In this document: in pieces, positions 44,141-52,804 of the stretch | How positions within the stretch are numbered: position 1 is the first letter of the stretch | Layout of the letters: each line of letters opens with the position of its first letter | Assembly (NCBI GenBank): GCA_965200535.1 | Contig: CBDAUF010000002.1 | Span: forward strand, 930,001 to 994,000 | Length of the DNA stretch: 64,000 bases | Direction: 5' to 3' | From: MPNO01 sp965200535 | GTDB taxonomy: Bacteria; Pseudomonadota; Alphaproteobacteria; MPNO01 | Notes under the pieces: model-generated | Told to the model about the DNA's origin: nothing | Databases searched by the model: none | The model's input: the letters and a program-made list of their open reading frames with translations, nothing else | Program-made: the position numbers and the translations under genes

Positions 44141-44632
44141 ATGGCCGATACAGAACCGCACGCCTTCAACCCCGACGGGCACGACCATGCGCTCTGCATC
44201 GACAGCGCGGTGGCAGGGGCGCGCCGGATCTGCGCCGAACGCGGCCTGCGCCTGACCCCGATCCGTCGCCGCGTGCTCGAGATCGTCTGGGAACGGCACA
44301 ACCCGATCGGCGCCTACGAGATCCTCGACCGGCTGCGCGCCGAACGGGGCAGCGCCGCCCCGCCCACGGTTTACCGTGCGCTGAGTTTTCTGCTCGACAC
44401 CGGGCTAATCCACAAGATCCAGTCGCTGAACGCTTATGTCGGCTGCTCCGACCCGCGTGCACCGCATGCGGGCCAGTTCCTGATCTGCAGCGACTGCCGC
44501 ACGGTGGGAGAAATCGACGACCGCGAGGTCGAATCGCTGGTCGCCGGCCGTGCCGAAGCGCTTGGCTTTTCCGTCCAGAGCCAGACGGTCGAACTGGTCG
44601 GGATCTGCCCGTCCTGCCGGGAAGGCGCCTGA
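44141..44632 (+). CDS. zur: Fur-family transcriptional regulator, Zur-like
   Basis: A 163-residue metal-responsive repressor. The winged helix spans about 25-90 (LRLTPIRRRVLEIVW, PPTVYRALSFLLDTGLIHKI). The dimer domain has zinc cysteines in LICSDCRTVGEID and GICPSCREG. The N-terminal GHDHALCIDSA and the absence of the Fur HHDH metal box favour Zur. GGAGGTCCAGG precedes ATG 44141. No znuABC or other zinc-uptake gene lies nearby, so its targets must be elsewhere unless it controls the adjacent metalloenzyme genes. Confidence 0.82.
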   Translation: MADTEPHAFNPDGHDHALCIDSAVAGARRICAERGLRLTPIRRRVLEIVWERHNPIGAYEILDRLRAERGSAAPPTVYRALSFLLDTGLIHKIQSLNAYVGCSDPRAPHAGQFLICSDCRTVGEIDDREVESLVAGRAEALGFSVQSQTVELVGICPSCREGA

Positions 44633-44714
44633 CCCTCCAGCCGGCGATGCCGGTTCGGCCGCCACGGATGTTGCGCTAAACTCCATTCCGGCAGCGGGGT
44701 CCGGGAGGGAAGCC

Positions 44715-45800
44715 ATGACATCGCACGTGCTGGGCGGGGCATTCGTTCCCCATGCACCGCAGTTCTTCACCATGCCCGAGACCGAGGACCCGGAAACGGT
44801 TCAGCGGGTGCGCGATGTCGCCGCCCGCATCGGCGGCGCGCTGACCGCGCTCGAACCGGACGTCTGGATCATTGTCGCCAACGATCATGTCAACCAGTTC
44901 TTCCTCCACTGCACGCCCGCCTTCGCGTTGCACACCGGCGGCGAGGTCGGGGGTTCGTTCGCCGGCCGCAACTTTCGCTACGAGGTCGCGAGTGCGACCG
45001 CACACACGGTGATCCGCCATCTTCAGGCGGAGGGCTTCGATCCGGCCTTCACCGCGACCGCGGAGATCGACTACGCCTTCGGCATCCCGCTCGCCCATCT
45101 CGGGGTCGATGCGCCGATCCTCCCGATCTACGTCAACGCCTACGTCCCGCCGCAGCCGTCGATGGAGCGCTGCTACGGGTTCGGCCAGGCTCTCGCCCGC
45201 GCGCTCGCCGCTGCAGACGTGCGGGCGGTGGTGATCGCCAGCGGCGGCATGTCCCATTTTCCCGGCACCGAGCGGTATTCCAGCCCCGATCTCGACTTCG
45301 ACAAGGCGCTGCTCGAGCCGCTCCGCCAGGGCCGGCTCAGGACGCTGCTTTCGCTCGACGAACGGCGGCTCGACGAGGCCGGCAACGTCGAACTGCGTTG
45401 TTGGGCGGTCGGCGCCGGAGCACTCGGGGAGCGGGTGCCGGACGTGGTCCAGCTCGATCCGAGTTGGCACCACATCTACGGTTCGCTCGGCTGGTTCGCG
45501 CCGCGCGAGGCGTCGGAGACCGCGCCCCACTACCCGCCGGTTCGCGCGGACCGGGTCGAACTCACCCGTATCCTGCACCTCCTGTCAAACAGTGCGGAGG
45601 AGCGCTCCCGCTTCGTGGACAACCCCGGCGCCTACGCGGCAGCCGCCGGGCTCAGCGGGGAGGAGGCGCAGGCCCTCGCCGGCCTCGACATGGAGCGAAT
45701 GCGGGCGCTCGGAGTCCATCCAATGGTGCCGTTTCTCACCCGCCTGCAGATCGATCACGAGCGGGGCGGCGCTGCGGGGGCGGAAAGCGCCCATCGCTGA
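44715..45800 (+). CDS. Class III extradiol ring-cleavage dioxygenase, LigB-LigA fusion
   Basis: A 361-residue fusion. Residues 1 to about 275 are the LigB catalytic domain of protocatechuate 4,5-dioxygenase-type enzymes: FVPHAPQFF (H13, iron ligand region), VANDHVNQFF and IASGGMSHFPG carry the conserved His residues. Residues about 285-345 (LHLLSNSAEERSRFVDN, GAYAAAAGLSGEEAQAL) are a LigA-like helical domain, normally a separate alpha subunit. Fusion of this kind is known for gallate dioxygenase and relatives. It cleaves a catecholic ring next to a hydroxyl using Fe(II) and O2. GGGAGGGAAGCC precedes ATG 44715. It starts the plus-strand catabolic run. Confidence 0.88.
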   Translation: MTSHVLGGAFVPHAPQFFTMPETEDPETVQRVRDVAARIGGALTALEPDVWIIVANDHVNQFFLHCTPAFALHTGGEVGGSFAGRNFRYEVASATAHTVIRHLQAEGFDPAFTATAEIDYAFGIPLAHLGVDAPILPIYVNAYVPPQPSMERCYGFGQALARALAAADVRAVVIASGGMSHFPGTERYSSPDLDFDKALLEPLRQGRLRTLLSLDERRLDEAGNVELRCWAVGAGALGERVPDVVQLDPSWHHIYGSLGWFAPREASETAPHYPPVRADRVELTRILHLLSNSAEERSRFVDNPGAYAAAAGLSGEEAQALAGLDMERMRALGVHPMVPFLTRLQIDHERGGAAGAESAHR

Positions 45801-46003
45801 CGCCGGAACCGCCGCCGGGCGGGACCCGAGGGCCCGCAGACACCGTCGAGGAAGCGCGCGGGCGGCGGAACTTTCCGGTCGCGCCCCGGGTGTTCTTCTC
45901 GCCGGCGCGGATTCGACGGTGGACACCCGATACCGGATCGCCTTGACCCCTCTATCGCTGCCTCCTACCTTGCCCCTTGGAATCCTCCAGGCGGGAGAGC
46001 CGT

Positions 46004-46237
46004 GTGCCTGTTCCCTACGACGAGCCCGGGAATGTCCGGCACCAGACCCAGGTCGGCGCGGCGCCGGGGCAGTACGCCATAGCGCTCGCGGATCGGCTGG
46101 AGGAGATTTTCGGACGCGGCGTCCACGATCTCGACGGCATCGTGGAGGCGCTCAACCGGGACGGTCCTCCTCCGGAAGGCGCGGAACGCTGGACCGCGGA
46201 GTTGTTCGAGGCGGAGATGGTGCGCCTCGGCCCGTAG
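46004..46237 (+). CDS. Small helical protein, recombinase-like HTH family
   Basis: A 77-residue protein with GQYAIALADRLEEIFGRGVH, DLDGIVEALNRDGPPPEG and WTAELFEAEMVRLG. It resembles the small recombinase-like helix-turn-helix proteins often found just before Rieske oxygenase genes, whose role is unknown; they might regulate the oxygenase or act as a component. The start is GTG 46004 after GGGAGAG. It lies 36 bp before the Rieske gene on the same strand. The 203 bp between the dioxygenase and this gene show no other coding region. Confidence 0.6.
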   Translation: MPVPYDEPGNVRHQTQVGAAPGQYAIALADRLEEIFGRGVHDLDGIVEALNRDGPPPEGAERWTAELFEAEMVRLGP

Positions 46238-46273
46238 GACACCCTGACTAGGACGACGATAGGCGAGGGCAGG

Positions 46274-47329
46274 ATGACGGTGCAGAACGGGTCCGATACT
46301 CATACCGGTGTCGAGACGCTGGTCGATCTCGGCGTGCGCAACCGCTGGTATGCGATCGCGGCGAGTTGGATGGTGGCTGACAAGCCCGTCGCGCTGACGC
46401 GGCTCGGCGAGCGGATTGTCGTCTGGCGGGACGAAGCGGGCGAGATCAGCGTTCTTGCTGACCGCTGCCCGCACCGCGGCGCGCAGCTTTCCAAGGGCTG
46501 GAATCTCGGCGACCGGCTGGCCTGCTGGTACCACGGACTCGAGGTCGACGGCGATGGGAGGGTGATCGCCATGCCGGCCATCGGCGACTGCCCGCTGGTC
46601 CGCACGCAGGCGGTCAAATCCTACCCTGCCTTCGAGCACATGGGCGGCATCTTCGCCTGGTTCGGGGATGCTCTACACCCCGACCCGGAGCCGTTCGACT
46701 ACCCGGAGGAACTCGACTCCCCCGAATGGAGCGCGATCCTGTGCACCTCGCACTGGCGCTGCAACTACCGCTATGCGATCGACAATGTTATGGACCCGAT
46801 GCACGGCGCCTACCTGCACGCGGAGTCCCATTCGATGGCGCGCGGCGACAAGACGGCCCGGATGCGGGTGCGCGAGACCGACCACGGCCTTGTCTTCGAG
46901 AAGGTCGACCAGCGCGACGTGAATTTTGATTGGGTGGAATTCGCGGATACCGGTGCGCACTGGATGCGGCTCTCGATTCCCTACCAGCGCAACGCGGGAC
47001 CGGGCGGCGCATTCGGCATCGTTGGCTTCGTTACCCCGATCGACCGCGAGAACTGCCGCGTCTTCTTCTGGCGCACCCGGAAGGTGAAGGGCTGGGAACG
47101 TTCGGTCTGGCGCTTCATGTACAAGCACAAGCTCGAGACCCTGCACTGGGACGTGCTGGAGCAGGACCGTATCGTCCTCGAGGGCATGTCGAACGACGCT
47201 CGCGACCACGAGTTCCTCTACCAGCACGACACCGGGCTCGCGCGGATCAGGCGGACGATCCATGAGGAAGCCGAGCGCCAGACCGCGGCGCTTGAGGCCC
47301 GCGAGCCCAGCGCCGCAGCGGCCGAATGA
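46274..47329 (+). CDS. Rieske-type aromatic ring-hydroxylating or O-demethylating oxygenase
   Basis: A 351-residue oxygenase subunit. Rieske 2Fe-2S ligands are C65-x-H67 (DRCPHRGAQ) and C84-x2-H87 (ACWYHGLE). The mononuclear iron site follows as D174-x2-H177-x4-H182 (NVMDPMHGAYLH). Length and layout resemble VanA/phenoxybenzoate dioxygenase-type (class IA) enzymes that hydroxylate or O-demethylate methoxylated aromatics. A dedicated reductase (VanB-type) is not adjacent. It would generate a catechol-type substrate for the upstream extradiol dioxygenase; that flow is inference. The stop is 14 nt before the cupin start. Confidence 0.9.
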   Translation: MTVQNGSDTHTGVETLVDLGVRNRWYAIAASWMVADKPVALTRLGERIVVWRDEAGEISVLADRCPHRGAQLSKGWNLGDRLACWYHGLEVDGDGRVIAMPAIGDCPLVRTQAVKSYPAFEHMGGIFAWFGDALHPDPEPFDYPEELDSPEWSAILCTSHWRCNYRYAIDNVMDPMHGAYLHAESHSMARGDKTARMRVRETDHGLVFEKVDQRDVNFDWVEFADTGAHWMRLSIPYQRNAGPGGAFGIVGFVTPIDRENCRVFFWRTRKVKGWERSVWRFMYKHKLETLHWDVLEQDRIVLEGMSNDARDHEFLYQHDTGLARIRRTIHEEAERQTAALEAREPSAAAAE

Positions 47330-47343
47330 GAGGGGAAGACGCC

Positions 47344-47877
47344 ATGGACGCGCGGATCGGGAGCGATACCGCAGCAACCGTCGACGGGACCGGCGCGCGC
47401 GGCCTCGGCGAATGGATGGAGACCCGGATCGCGCGCTACTCGACCCGGCGATACGACTGGGATGCGCTCAAGTTCCAGGCTGATTTCGATCCCAGGTACC
47501 GGCGTGCGCAAATGCGCTATCTCGGCACCGGCGGCACCGGGGTGGCCGACGATTCCAACACCGTACCGTCGGAACATTTCACCTTCTCGACGATGGTGCT
47601 GCCGCCGGGCTGCGAGGGTCCGCCGCACGTCCACCACGACGTGGAGGAGGTCTTCTTCATGTTGCGGGGGCGCATCCGTCTGACGCTGGAAAGCGACGGT
47701 GAAACCTATGAGACCGAGTTGGGCGAGCGCGATCTGATCTCGGTGCCGCCCGGCGTCTATCGCGGCCTGGTCAACGAAGGCGAGGAAGAGGCGCTGATGT
47801 GCGTAATGCTGGGCGCCGCCAGGCCCCGGATTCCGACGTACCCGCCCGATCACCCGCTCGCTTCCGTCAAACGCTAG
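47344..47877 (+). CDS. Cupin domain-containing protein
   Basis: A 177-residue single cupin. The metal-binding first motif is visible as GPPHVHHDVEEVFFMLRG, and the second as the region after RDLISVPPGVYRGLVNEG. It begins after GAGGGGAAG; an alternative ATG at 47326 overlaps the Rieske stop. In aromatic clusters cupins serve as ring-cleaving dioxygenases or as isomerases or decarboxylases of intermediates. This one lacks features that would decide which. Confidence 0.82.
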   Translation: MDARIGSDTAATVDGTGARGLGEWMETRIARYSTRRYDWDALKFQADFDPRYRRAQMRYLGTGGTGVADDSNTVPSEHFTFSTMVLPPGCEGPPHVHHDVEEVFFMLRGRIRLTLESDGETYETELGERDLISVPPGVYRGLVNEGEEEALMCVMLGAARPRIPTYPPDHPLASVKR

Positions 47878-47886
47878 GCGGCCGGC

Positions 47887-48705
47887 GTGGCCCTGCCGCC
47901 GCTGGAATCCGTCGGCCCCGACGGCGGCCGCATCGCATACCGCGCCGCCGGGGAGGGCCGGCCGCTCGTGCTGCTGCATGGCATCGGCTCCGGTTCGGCG
48001 TCCTGGGCAGCGCAACTCGATGAGCGCAGCGGGCTGGCGGCGCGTTTTCGCGTCATTGCCTGGGATTGTCCGGGATACGGCGGCTCCGACCCGCTGCCCG
48101 GCGAGGCGCCGGCGCCGGCAGACTACGCAGATGCGCTCGACGCCTTGCTCGACGGGTTGGGGATCGCACGGGTTCATCTGGTTGGCCATTCGCTGGGCGG
48201 GCTGATCGCCGCAGCCTTCGCCGCCCGCCGGGCCGAGCGTCTCCTCAGCCTCGCGCTCGCCGACTCGGCGGCGGGCTACCGCAACGCACCCGACGAGATC
48301 CGGGTCGGCCGTCTCGAGGCGCGGATCGGGGCGATGACATCGCTGGGCCCGGAGGAGGTCGCCAGGCGGCGGGCGCGCGAGGTGTTGTCGCCGTCCGCAC
48401 CGGAGGACGTGTACGAAAAGGTGCGCGCGGTGCAAAGCCGGGTAAAGCCTGCAGGGTACGCCCAGGCCGCGCGGATGCTGCACGGCTCGGACATCTTCAC
48501 CGATACGGCCGAGATCCGGACACCGACGCTGGTTCTCTGCGGCGGCAGGGACGCGGTGACGCCGCCCGCCGTCAGCCGCGGCATCGCCGCAGCGGTCGCG
48601 GGTTCCCGCTGTGTCATCCTCGAAGGGCTCGGCCACGCGAGTTATGTCGAGGGGCCGGCGGCCTTCAACGATGCGCTCACCGATTTTCTCGACGACTTGG
48701 CATGA
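47887..48705 (+). CDS. Alpha/beta-fold hydrolase (meta-cleavage product hydrolase-like)
   Basis: A 272-residue serine hydrolase. The oxyanion stretch is VLLHGIGSGSASW, the nucleophile elbow is GHSLGG (serine near residue 100), the acidic residue lies in LVLCGGRDAVTPP, and the histidine in EGLGHASYVEGP. It starts at GTG 47887, 9 nt after the cupin stop. Enzymes of this shape in ring-cleavage clusters hydrolyse C-C bonds of meta-cleavage products or lactones; that role is inferred. It is followed by a 148-bp gap with only a tiny hairpin (48817-48831). Confidence 0.85.
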   Translation: MALPPLESVGPDGGRIAYRAAGEGRPLVLLHGIGSGSASWAAQLDERSGLAARFRVIAWDCPGYGGSDPLPGEAPAPADYADALDALLDGLGIARVHLVGHSLGGLIAAAFAARRAERLLSLALADSAAGYRNAPDEIRVGRLEARIGAMTSLGPEEVARRRAREVLSPSAPEDVYEKVRAVQSRVKPAGYAQAARMLHGSDIFTDTAEIRTPTLVLCGGRDAVTPPAVSRGIAAAVAGSRCVILEGLGHASYVEGPAAFNDALTDFLDDLA

Positions 48706-48853
48706 CCGGCGCCAGTCGCACCGCCGCCGGCCCGAAGGGGAGCCCGCGATTTTCCTCGGCTTCAATGCCTTCGGTCGTGCGATGACGCCGGCCCGCAGCG
48801 CGTGCGTTCCCGGATTGCTGCGCACCGCAGCGACGGCGAAGTAGGATCGGGCG

Positions 48854-49648
48854 ATGGATCTCGGGCTGGCGGGCAAGGTGGCGGTAATAACCGGGGGGTC
48901 GTCCGGCATCGGGCTCGCCGCCGCGCGGCTGTTCCTCGAGGAGGGCGCCAGCGTCGCCATCTGCGCGCGCACCGCCGGCCGTCTCGCCGAGGCCGAGAGC
49001 GCGCTGACCGCCCGGCACGGGGAGGACCGGGTGTTCGCCGGCGCCTGCAACGTTATCGACCGGGCGCAGGTGGAAGGCTTCCGCGACCGCGTGGCGGCCC
49101 GTTTCGGCCGCGTCGATATCCTGATCGCGAATGCCGGACAGGCGCGTCCGGGCGGTTTCGACGATGTGACCGACGATGCGTGGCGCGACGAACTCGATCT
49201 TAAGTTCTTCTCGATCCTGCATCCGGTGCGCATGTTCCTCCCGCTGCTCGAACGGGCGGCACCGTCTTCCGTTGTTTGCACCAACGCCCTGTTGGCGCGG
49301 CGGCCCGAGCCCGCGTTTATCGCGACCTCGGCGGCGCGGGCCGGCGCGCTCAACCTCGCCAAGTCGATGAGCCGCGCCTTCGCACCCAGGGGGGTTCGCG
49401 TCAATTCTGTGCTGATCGGGCTTGTCGACTCCGGGCAGTGGCGCCGTCGCTACGATCGGGGCGAGGGCGGCGATATGACCAAGGACGAATGGTATGCGGA
49501 CCTTGCAGCCAGGCGCGACATCCCGCTCGGGCGCATCGGCGACAGCGGCGAGGCGGCGAAGGCGATCGTCTTCCTCGCCTCGCCGGCGGCGAGCTACCTG
49601 ACCGGGGCTGCGCTCGAGATCGCGGGCGGGCAGGGGCGTCATGTCTGA
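48854..49648 (+). CDS. SDR-fold protein with degenerate catalytic residues
   Basis: A 264-residue classical SDR by fold: cofactor motif TGGSSGIG (13-20), NAG motif IANAGQARPGG, and C-terminal YLTGAALEIAGGQG. However, the segment that normally carries Y-x3-K reads PAFIATSAARAGALNLAKS, with Phe and Ser at the Tyr and Lys positions, and the usual catalytic Ser on the strand before it is not evident (VVCTNALLA). It may be a cofactor-binding non-enzyme or use other chemistry. The stop overlaps the ThDP-enzyme ATG by 8 bp, so the pair is coupled. Confidence 0.83.
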   Translation: MDLGLAGKVAVITGGSSGIGLAAARLFLEEGASVAICARTAGRLAEAESALTARHGEDRVFAGACNVIDRAQVEGFRDRVAARFGRVDILIANAGQARPGGFDDVTDDAWRDELDLKFFSILHPVRMFLPLLERAAPSSVVCTNALLARRPEPAFIATSAARAGALNLAKSMSRAFAPRGVRVNSVLIGLVDSGQWRRRYDRGEGGDMTKDEWYADLAARRDIPLGRIGDSGEAAKAIVFLASPAASYLTGAALEIAGGQGRHV

Positions 49649-51302
49649 GCCCCTTCGGTCCGAGCAGGTCGGGGCGGGCGACCTCGTCGCCTCATTCCTG
49701 GAGGCGGCCGGCGTCAGGCTCGCGTTCGGCGTGATCTCGATCCACAACATGCCGATGCTGGATGCTATCGGGCGGCGCAACCGCATCCGTTTCGTCCCGG
49801 CCCGGGGCGAGGCGGGTGCGGTCAACATGGCCGACGCGGCCGCCCGGGTCTCGGGGGCGCTCGGCGTCGCTTTCACCAGCACCGGCACGGGAGCCGGCAA
49901 CGCCTGCGGCGCGCTGGTCGAGGCGCAGACTGCCGGGACCCCGCTGCTCCACCTGACCGGCCAGATCGAGAGCCCCTATCTCGACCAGGACCGCGGCTAC
50001 ATCCATGAGGCGCGCGACCAGCTCACCATGCTGCGCGGCGCGTCCAAGGCGGCTTACCGCGTGCGCAGCGTTTCCGACTTGCCCGGCGCACTGCGCGAGG
50101 CCGCGCGCGTCGCCCGGACCCCGCCGGCCGGGCCGGTCAGCGTCGAGATCCCGATCGACATTCAGGAGTCCAGGATTGCAAGGCCCGCATCGCTGGCCCC
50201 GCTCGCGCCGGACATTCCTGAACCCGACGAAGCGGCGCTCGACCTGCTGGCGGAAGCACTGGCCTCCGCGCGTCGGCCGATGTTGTGGATCGGCGGCGGC
50301 GCGCGGTCCGCGACGGCCGAGGCACGGGCGCTCGCCGGCCTCGGTTTCGGCGTCGTCACCAGCATCCAGGGCCGGGGTGCGGTTCCCGAAGGCGATCCGA
50401 TGTCGCTCGGAGCCTACAACTTTCACCCGCCCGTCGAGGCGTTCTACGCAACCTGCGACACGATGCTGGTGGTGGGCTCGCGCCTGCGCGGGAACGAGAC
50501 GCTCCAGTACCGCGTCGCCCTGCCGCGCCCGCTCTACCGGATCGACGCCGATCCCAGAGCGGACGGCCGGTCGTACGCCAACGACGTCTTCGTCCACGGC
50601 GACGCAGCGAAGGCGATGGCAGGGCTCGCCCGGAGGCTCGACGGGCGGATGAACGTCGATCCCGCCTTCGGCGCCGACATCGCGGCGGCGCGCGAGGCGG
50701 CGGTGGCAGCGCTTTGCCGGACCCTGGGCCCCTACGCGCGGCTGATGGAGGCGGTCGAAGCGGCGGCTCCCGGCGATGCCGTCTGGGTGCGCGACATCAC
50801 CCTTTCCAACAGCACCTGGGGCAACCGCGCCCCCCGCCTTTCCGGACCGCGCGACGGGGTGCACGCGCTCGGCGGCGGGATCGGCCAAGGCCTGCCGATG
50901 GCGGTCGGCGCGGCGCTGGCGGCGGACGGGCGCAAGACGCTTGCGCTCGTCGGCGACGGCGGCCTGGCGGTTGCGCTCGGCGAACTCGCGACCCTGGTTC
51001 AGGAGCGCGCGGATGTCGCGCTGGTGGTAATGAACGACCGCGGCTACGGGGTGATCCGGAACATCCAGGACCGCAAGTTCGACGGCCGGCACCTTTATAC
51101 CGACGTGGCGCTCCCCGACTTGACGGCGCTTGCCGGTGGACTGGGGCTGCCCTTCCGGCGCGTCGACGAGACCGGGGAGATGCGGTCCGCGCTCGACTGG
51201 GCGGTCTCGACCGACGGTCCGGCGCTGGTCGAGATCGACATGAACGCGGTCGGCCCGTTCGCGGTGCCGTTCGCCGGTCCTCCCGCGCGCCCCAAGGGAT
51301 GA
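49641..51302 (+). CDS. Thiamine diphosphate-dependent enzyme (acetolactate synthase/benzoylformate decarboxylase-like)
   Basis: A 553-residue ThDP enzyme with the three usual domains. The N-terminal pyrimidine-binding part has ARGEAGAVNMADAAARVSG with the cofactor-activating glutamate. The central domain contains IGGGARSATAEARALAGLG. The C-terminal PP domain has GDGGLAVAL...NDRGYG (GDG then N about 27 residues later). Family reactions are decarboxylation or ligation of 2-oxoacids. In this cluster a 2-oxoacid decarboxylase or C-C lyase acting on ring-cleavage products is likely. It overlaps the SDR-fold gene by 8 bp. Confidence 0.88.
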   Translation: MSEPLRSEQVGAGDLVASFLEAAGVRLAFGVISIHNMPMLDAIGRRNRIRFVPARGEAGAVNMADAAARVSGALGVAFTSTGTGAGNACGALVEAQTAGTPLLHLTGQIESPYLDQDRGYIHEARDQLTMLRGASKAAYRVRSVSDLPGALREAARVARTPPAGPVSVEIPIDIQESRIARPASLAPLAPDIPEPDEAALDLLAEALASARRPMLWIGGGARSATAEARALAGLGFGVVTSIQGRGAVPEGDPMSLGAYNFHPPVEAFYATCDTMLVVGSRLRGNETLQYRVALPRPLYRIDADPRADGRSYANDVFVHGDAAKAMAGLARRLDGRMNVDPAFGADIAAAREAAVAALCRTLGPYARLMEAVEAAAPGDAVWVRDITLSNSTWGNRAPRLSGPRDGVHALGGGIGQGLPMAVGAALAADGRKTLALVGDGGLAVALGELATLVQERADVALVVMNDRGYGVIRNIQDRKFDGRHLYTDVALPDLTALAGGLGLPFRRVDETGEMRSALDWAVSTDGPALVEIDMNAVGPFAVPFAGPPARPKG

Positions 51303-51306
51303 ACAG

Positions 51307-51408
51307 ATGCTGGATGTCGCCCTGATCGGCTACGGCGCGAACGCCCGCGGGGTGTCGAGACATTTCTCGCCCGGCGGGGCGGCCCGTGAAGACCGCGTTC
51401 ACCTCTGA
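51307..51408 (+). pseudogene. Truncated duplicate of the aspartate dehydrogenase 5' end
   Basis: Positions 51297-51384 match 54386-54476 (ribosome-site region plus first 27 codons of the aspartate dehydrogenase) with 10 mismatches in 78 aligned coding bases and one 3-base gap. It opens MLDVALIGYGANARG, against MLNVALIGYGAIARE in the intact gene, then loses similarity and stops after 33 residues. The GlcF-like gene begins inside it at GTG 51386. It is a relic of duplication or insertion, not a functional gene. Confidence 0.8.
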
Positions 51409-52777
51409 GCAGCTTGCCGATCCGGAGATTGCCGCCGCCGCCGGCATTTTGCAGACCTGCGTGCATTTCGGCTTCTGCACGGCGGTTTGCCCGACCTATG
51501 TGCTGACGCGCGACGAGAACGAGGCGCCGCGCGGGCGGATCGACCTGATCAAGGCGATGCTGGAGAAGGGCGGACGGCCTGACCGGAAGACGGTCGGCCA
51601 TATCGACTCCTGTCTGTCGTGCAACAGTTGCATGACGACTTGTGCGGTCGATGTCGACTATCTGCGCCTCGCCGATATCGCGCGCGCCCATATCGAGTCG
51701 CATTACCGTCGGCCGCTCGGCGACCGGCTGCTGCGCCGGTTGATCGCGTGGACGATCCCCGAACCGGCGCGCTTCGCCCGCATGGTACGGCTGGCTCGCC
51801 TCGCCCGGCCCATCCGCGCCCTGCTGCCGGGCCGGCTGCGCACTCTGGCGGCGCTGGCGCCGACGGTCCTTCCGGCGGGTCGGGCTTTCGCCGGTGTTCA
51901 TCCGGCCGAAGGCGCGCGGCGGATGCGCGTCGCCTTGTTGCAGGGCTGTGTTCAGCAGGCGCTGGCGCCGGAAATCAACGCGGCGACGATCCGGCTGTTG
52001 ACCCGCCACGGCGTGGAAGTCGTCGTATCCTCCGACGCCGGCTGTTGCGGTGCCTTCACCCTCCATATGGGTAAGGCGGCGATGGGTGCAGCCGCAGCAG
52101 CCCGCAATGTCGATGCCTGGTACGCGGAACTGGCGCACGGCGGTCTCGATGCCGTGGTCGTCAACGCGTCCGGCTGCGGCACGGTTGTCAAGGACTATGG
52201 GCGGCTGTTTGCCAACGACCCTTCCCTCGGCGAGCGGGCAGCCGCAATCGCGACCATTGCCCGGGATGTGACCGAACTTCTGAAACCCGACGATCTGCGG
52301 CTGCCGGAGGCCGCTGTACCGATCACCGTCGCCTATCACGACGCCTGCTCGCTTCAACATGCGCAGAAGATCCGTGCAGAGCCGCGCGCCCTGCTGCGCG
52401 CCGCCGGCTTTACGGTGCGAGATGTACCGGAAGGCCATTTCTGCTGCGGTTCGGCCGGCGCCTACAACATGCTGCAGCCCGGCATGGCCGAGACACTGGG
52501 TCGACGCAAAGCCGGCCATATAGAGAGCACGGGGGCAATGGCGGTTGCGGCGGGCAATCTCGGTTGCCTGACCCAGATCGCCCGCTTTACCGGGTTGCCG
52601 CCGCTGCACACCGTCGAACTGCTGGACTGGGCAACCGGCGGACCGTTGCCAGCCGCACTGCGCGGCGTCGATCTGCCGGCACCGGCCGCCCGCGCGGGCG
52701 GGTCGGGCCCCGCCGTGGTTCAGACGTCATCGGCGCCGCCGCAGGAGGCCCACTCTGCCGGTTCCGCCATCTGGTAG
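51386..52777 (+). CDS. 4Fe-4S and CCG-domain oxidoreductase subunit, GlcF-like
   Basis: A 463-residue iron-sulfur protein. Two 4Fe-4S sites are visible as CVHFGFCTAVCPTY and CLSCNSCMTTCAVDVDY in the first 90 residues. Two CCG domains follow, ending in AGCCGAFTLHMG and GHFCCGSAGAYN, with HDACSLQHAQKI before the second. This is the plan of GlcF, which passes electrons from a flavoprotein to the quinone pool. The adjacent VAO-type flavoprotein is the probable partner. GTG 51386 lies within the truncated aspartate dehydrogenase relic, so this gene took over that position. The C-terminal 30 residues are low-complexity. Confidence 0.87.
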   Translation: MKTAFTSEQLADPEIAAAAGILQTCVHFGFCTAVCPTYVLTRDENEAPRGRIDLIKAMLEKGGRPDRKTVGHIDSCLSCNSCMTTCAVDVDYLRLADIARAHIESHYRRPLGDRLLRRLIAWTIPEPARFARMVRLARLARPIRALLPGRLRTLAALAPTVLPAGRAFAGVHPAEGARRMRVALLQGCVQQALAPEINAATIRLLTRHGVEVVVSSDAGCCGAFTLHMGKAAMGAAAAARNVDAWYAELAHGGLDAVVVNASGCGTVVKDYGRLFANDPSLGERAAAIATIARDVTELLKPDDLRLPEAAVPITVAYHDACSLQHAQKIRAEPRALLRAAGFTVRDVPEGHFCCGSAGAYNMLQPGMAETLGRRKAGHIESTGAMAVAAGNLGCLTQIARFTGLPPLHTVELLDWATGGPLPAALRGVDLPAPAARAGGSGPAVVQTSSAPPQEAHSAGSAIW

Positions 52778-52804
52778 CGTGGGGCGTCGAACGGGAGGGA
52801 TGCG

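Noticed and set aside
48702..48785. 27-codon frame overlapping the alpha/beta hydrolase stop (ATGA)
   Set aside because: Too short, no ribosome site or recognisable sequence; probably the start of the 148-bp gap.
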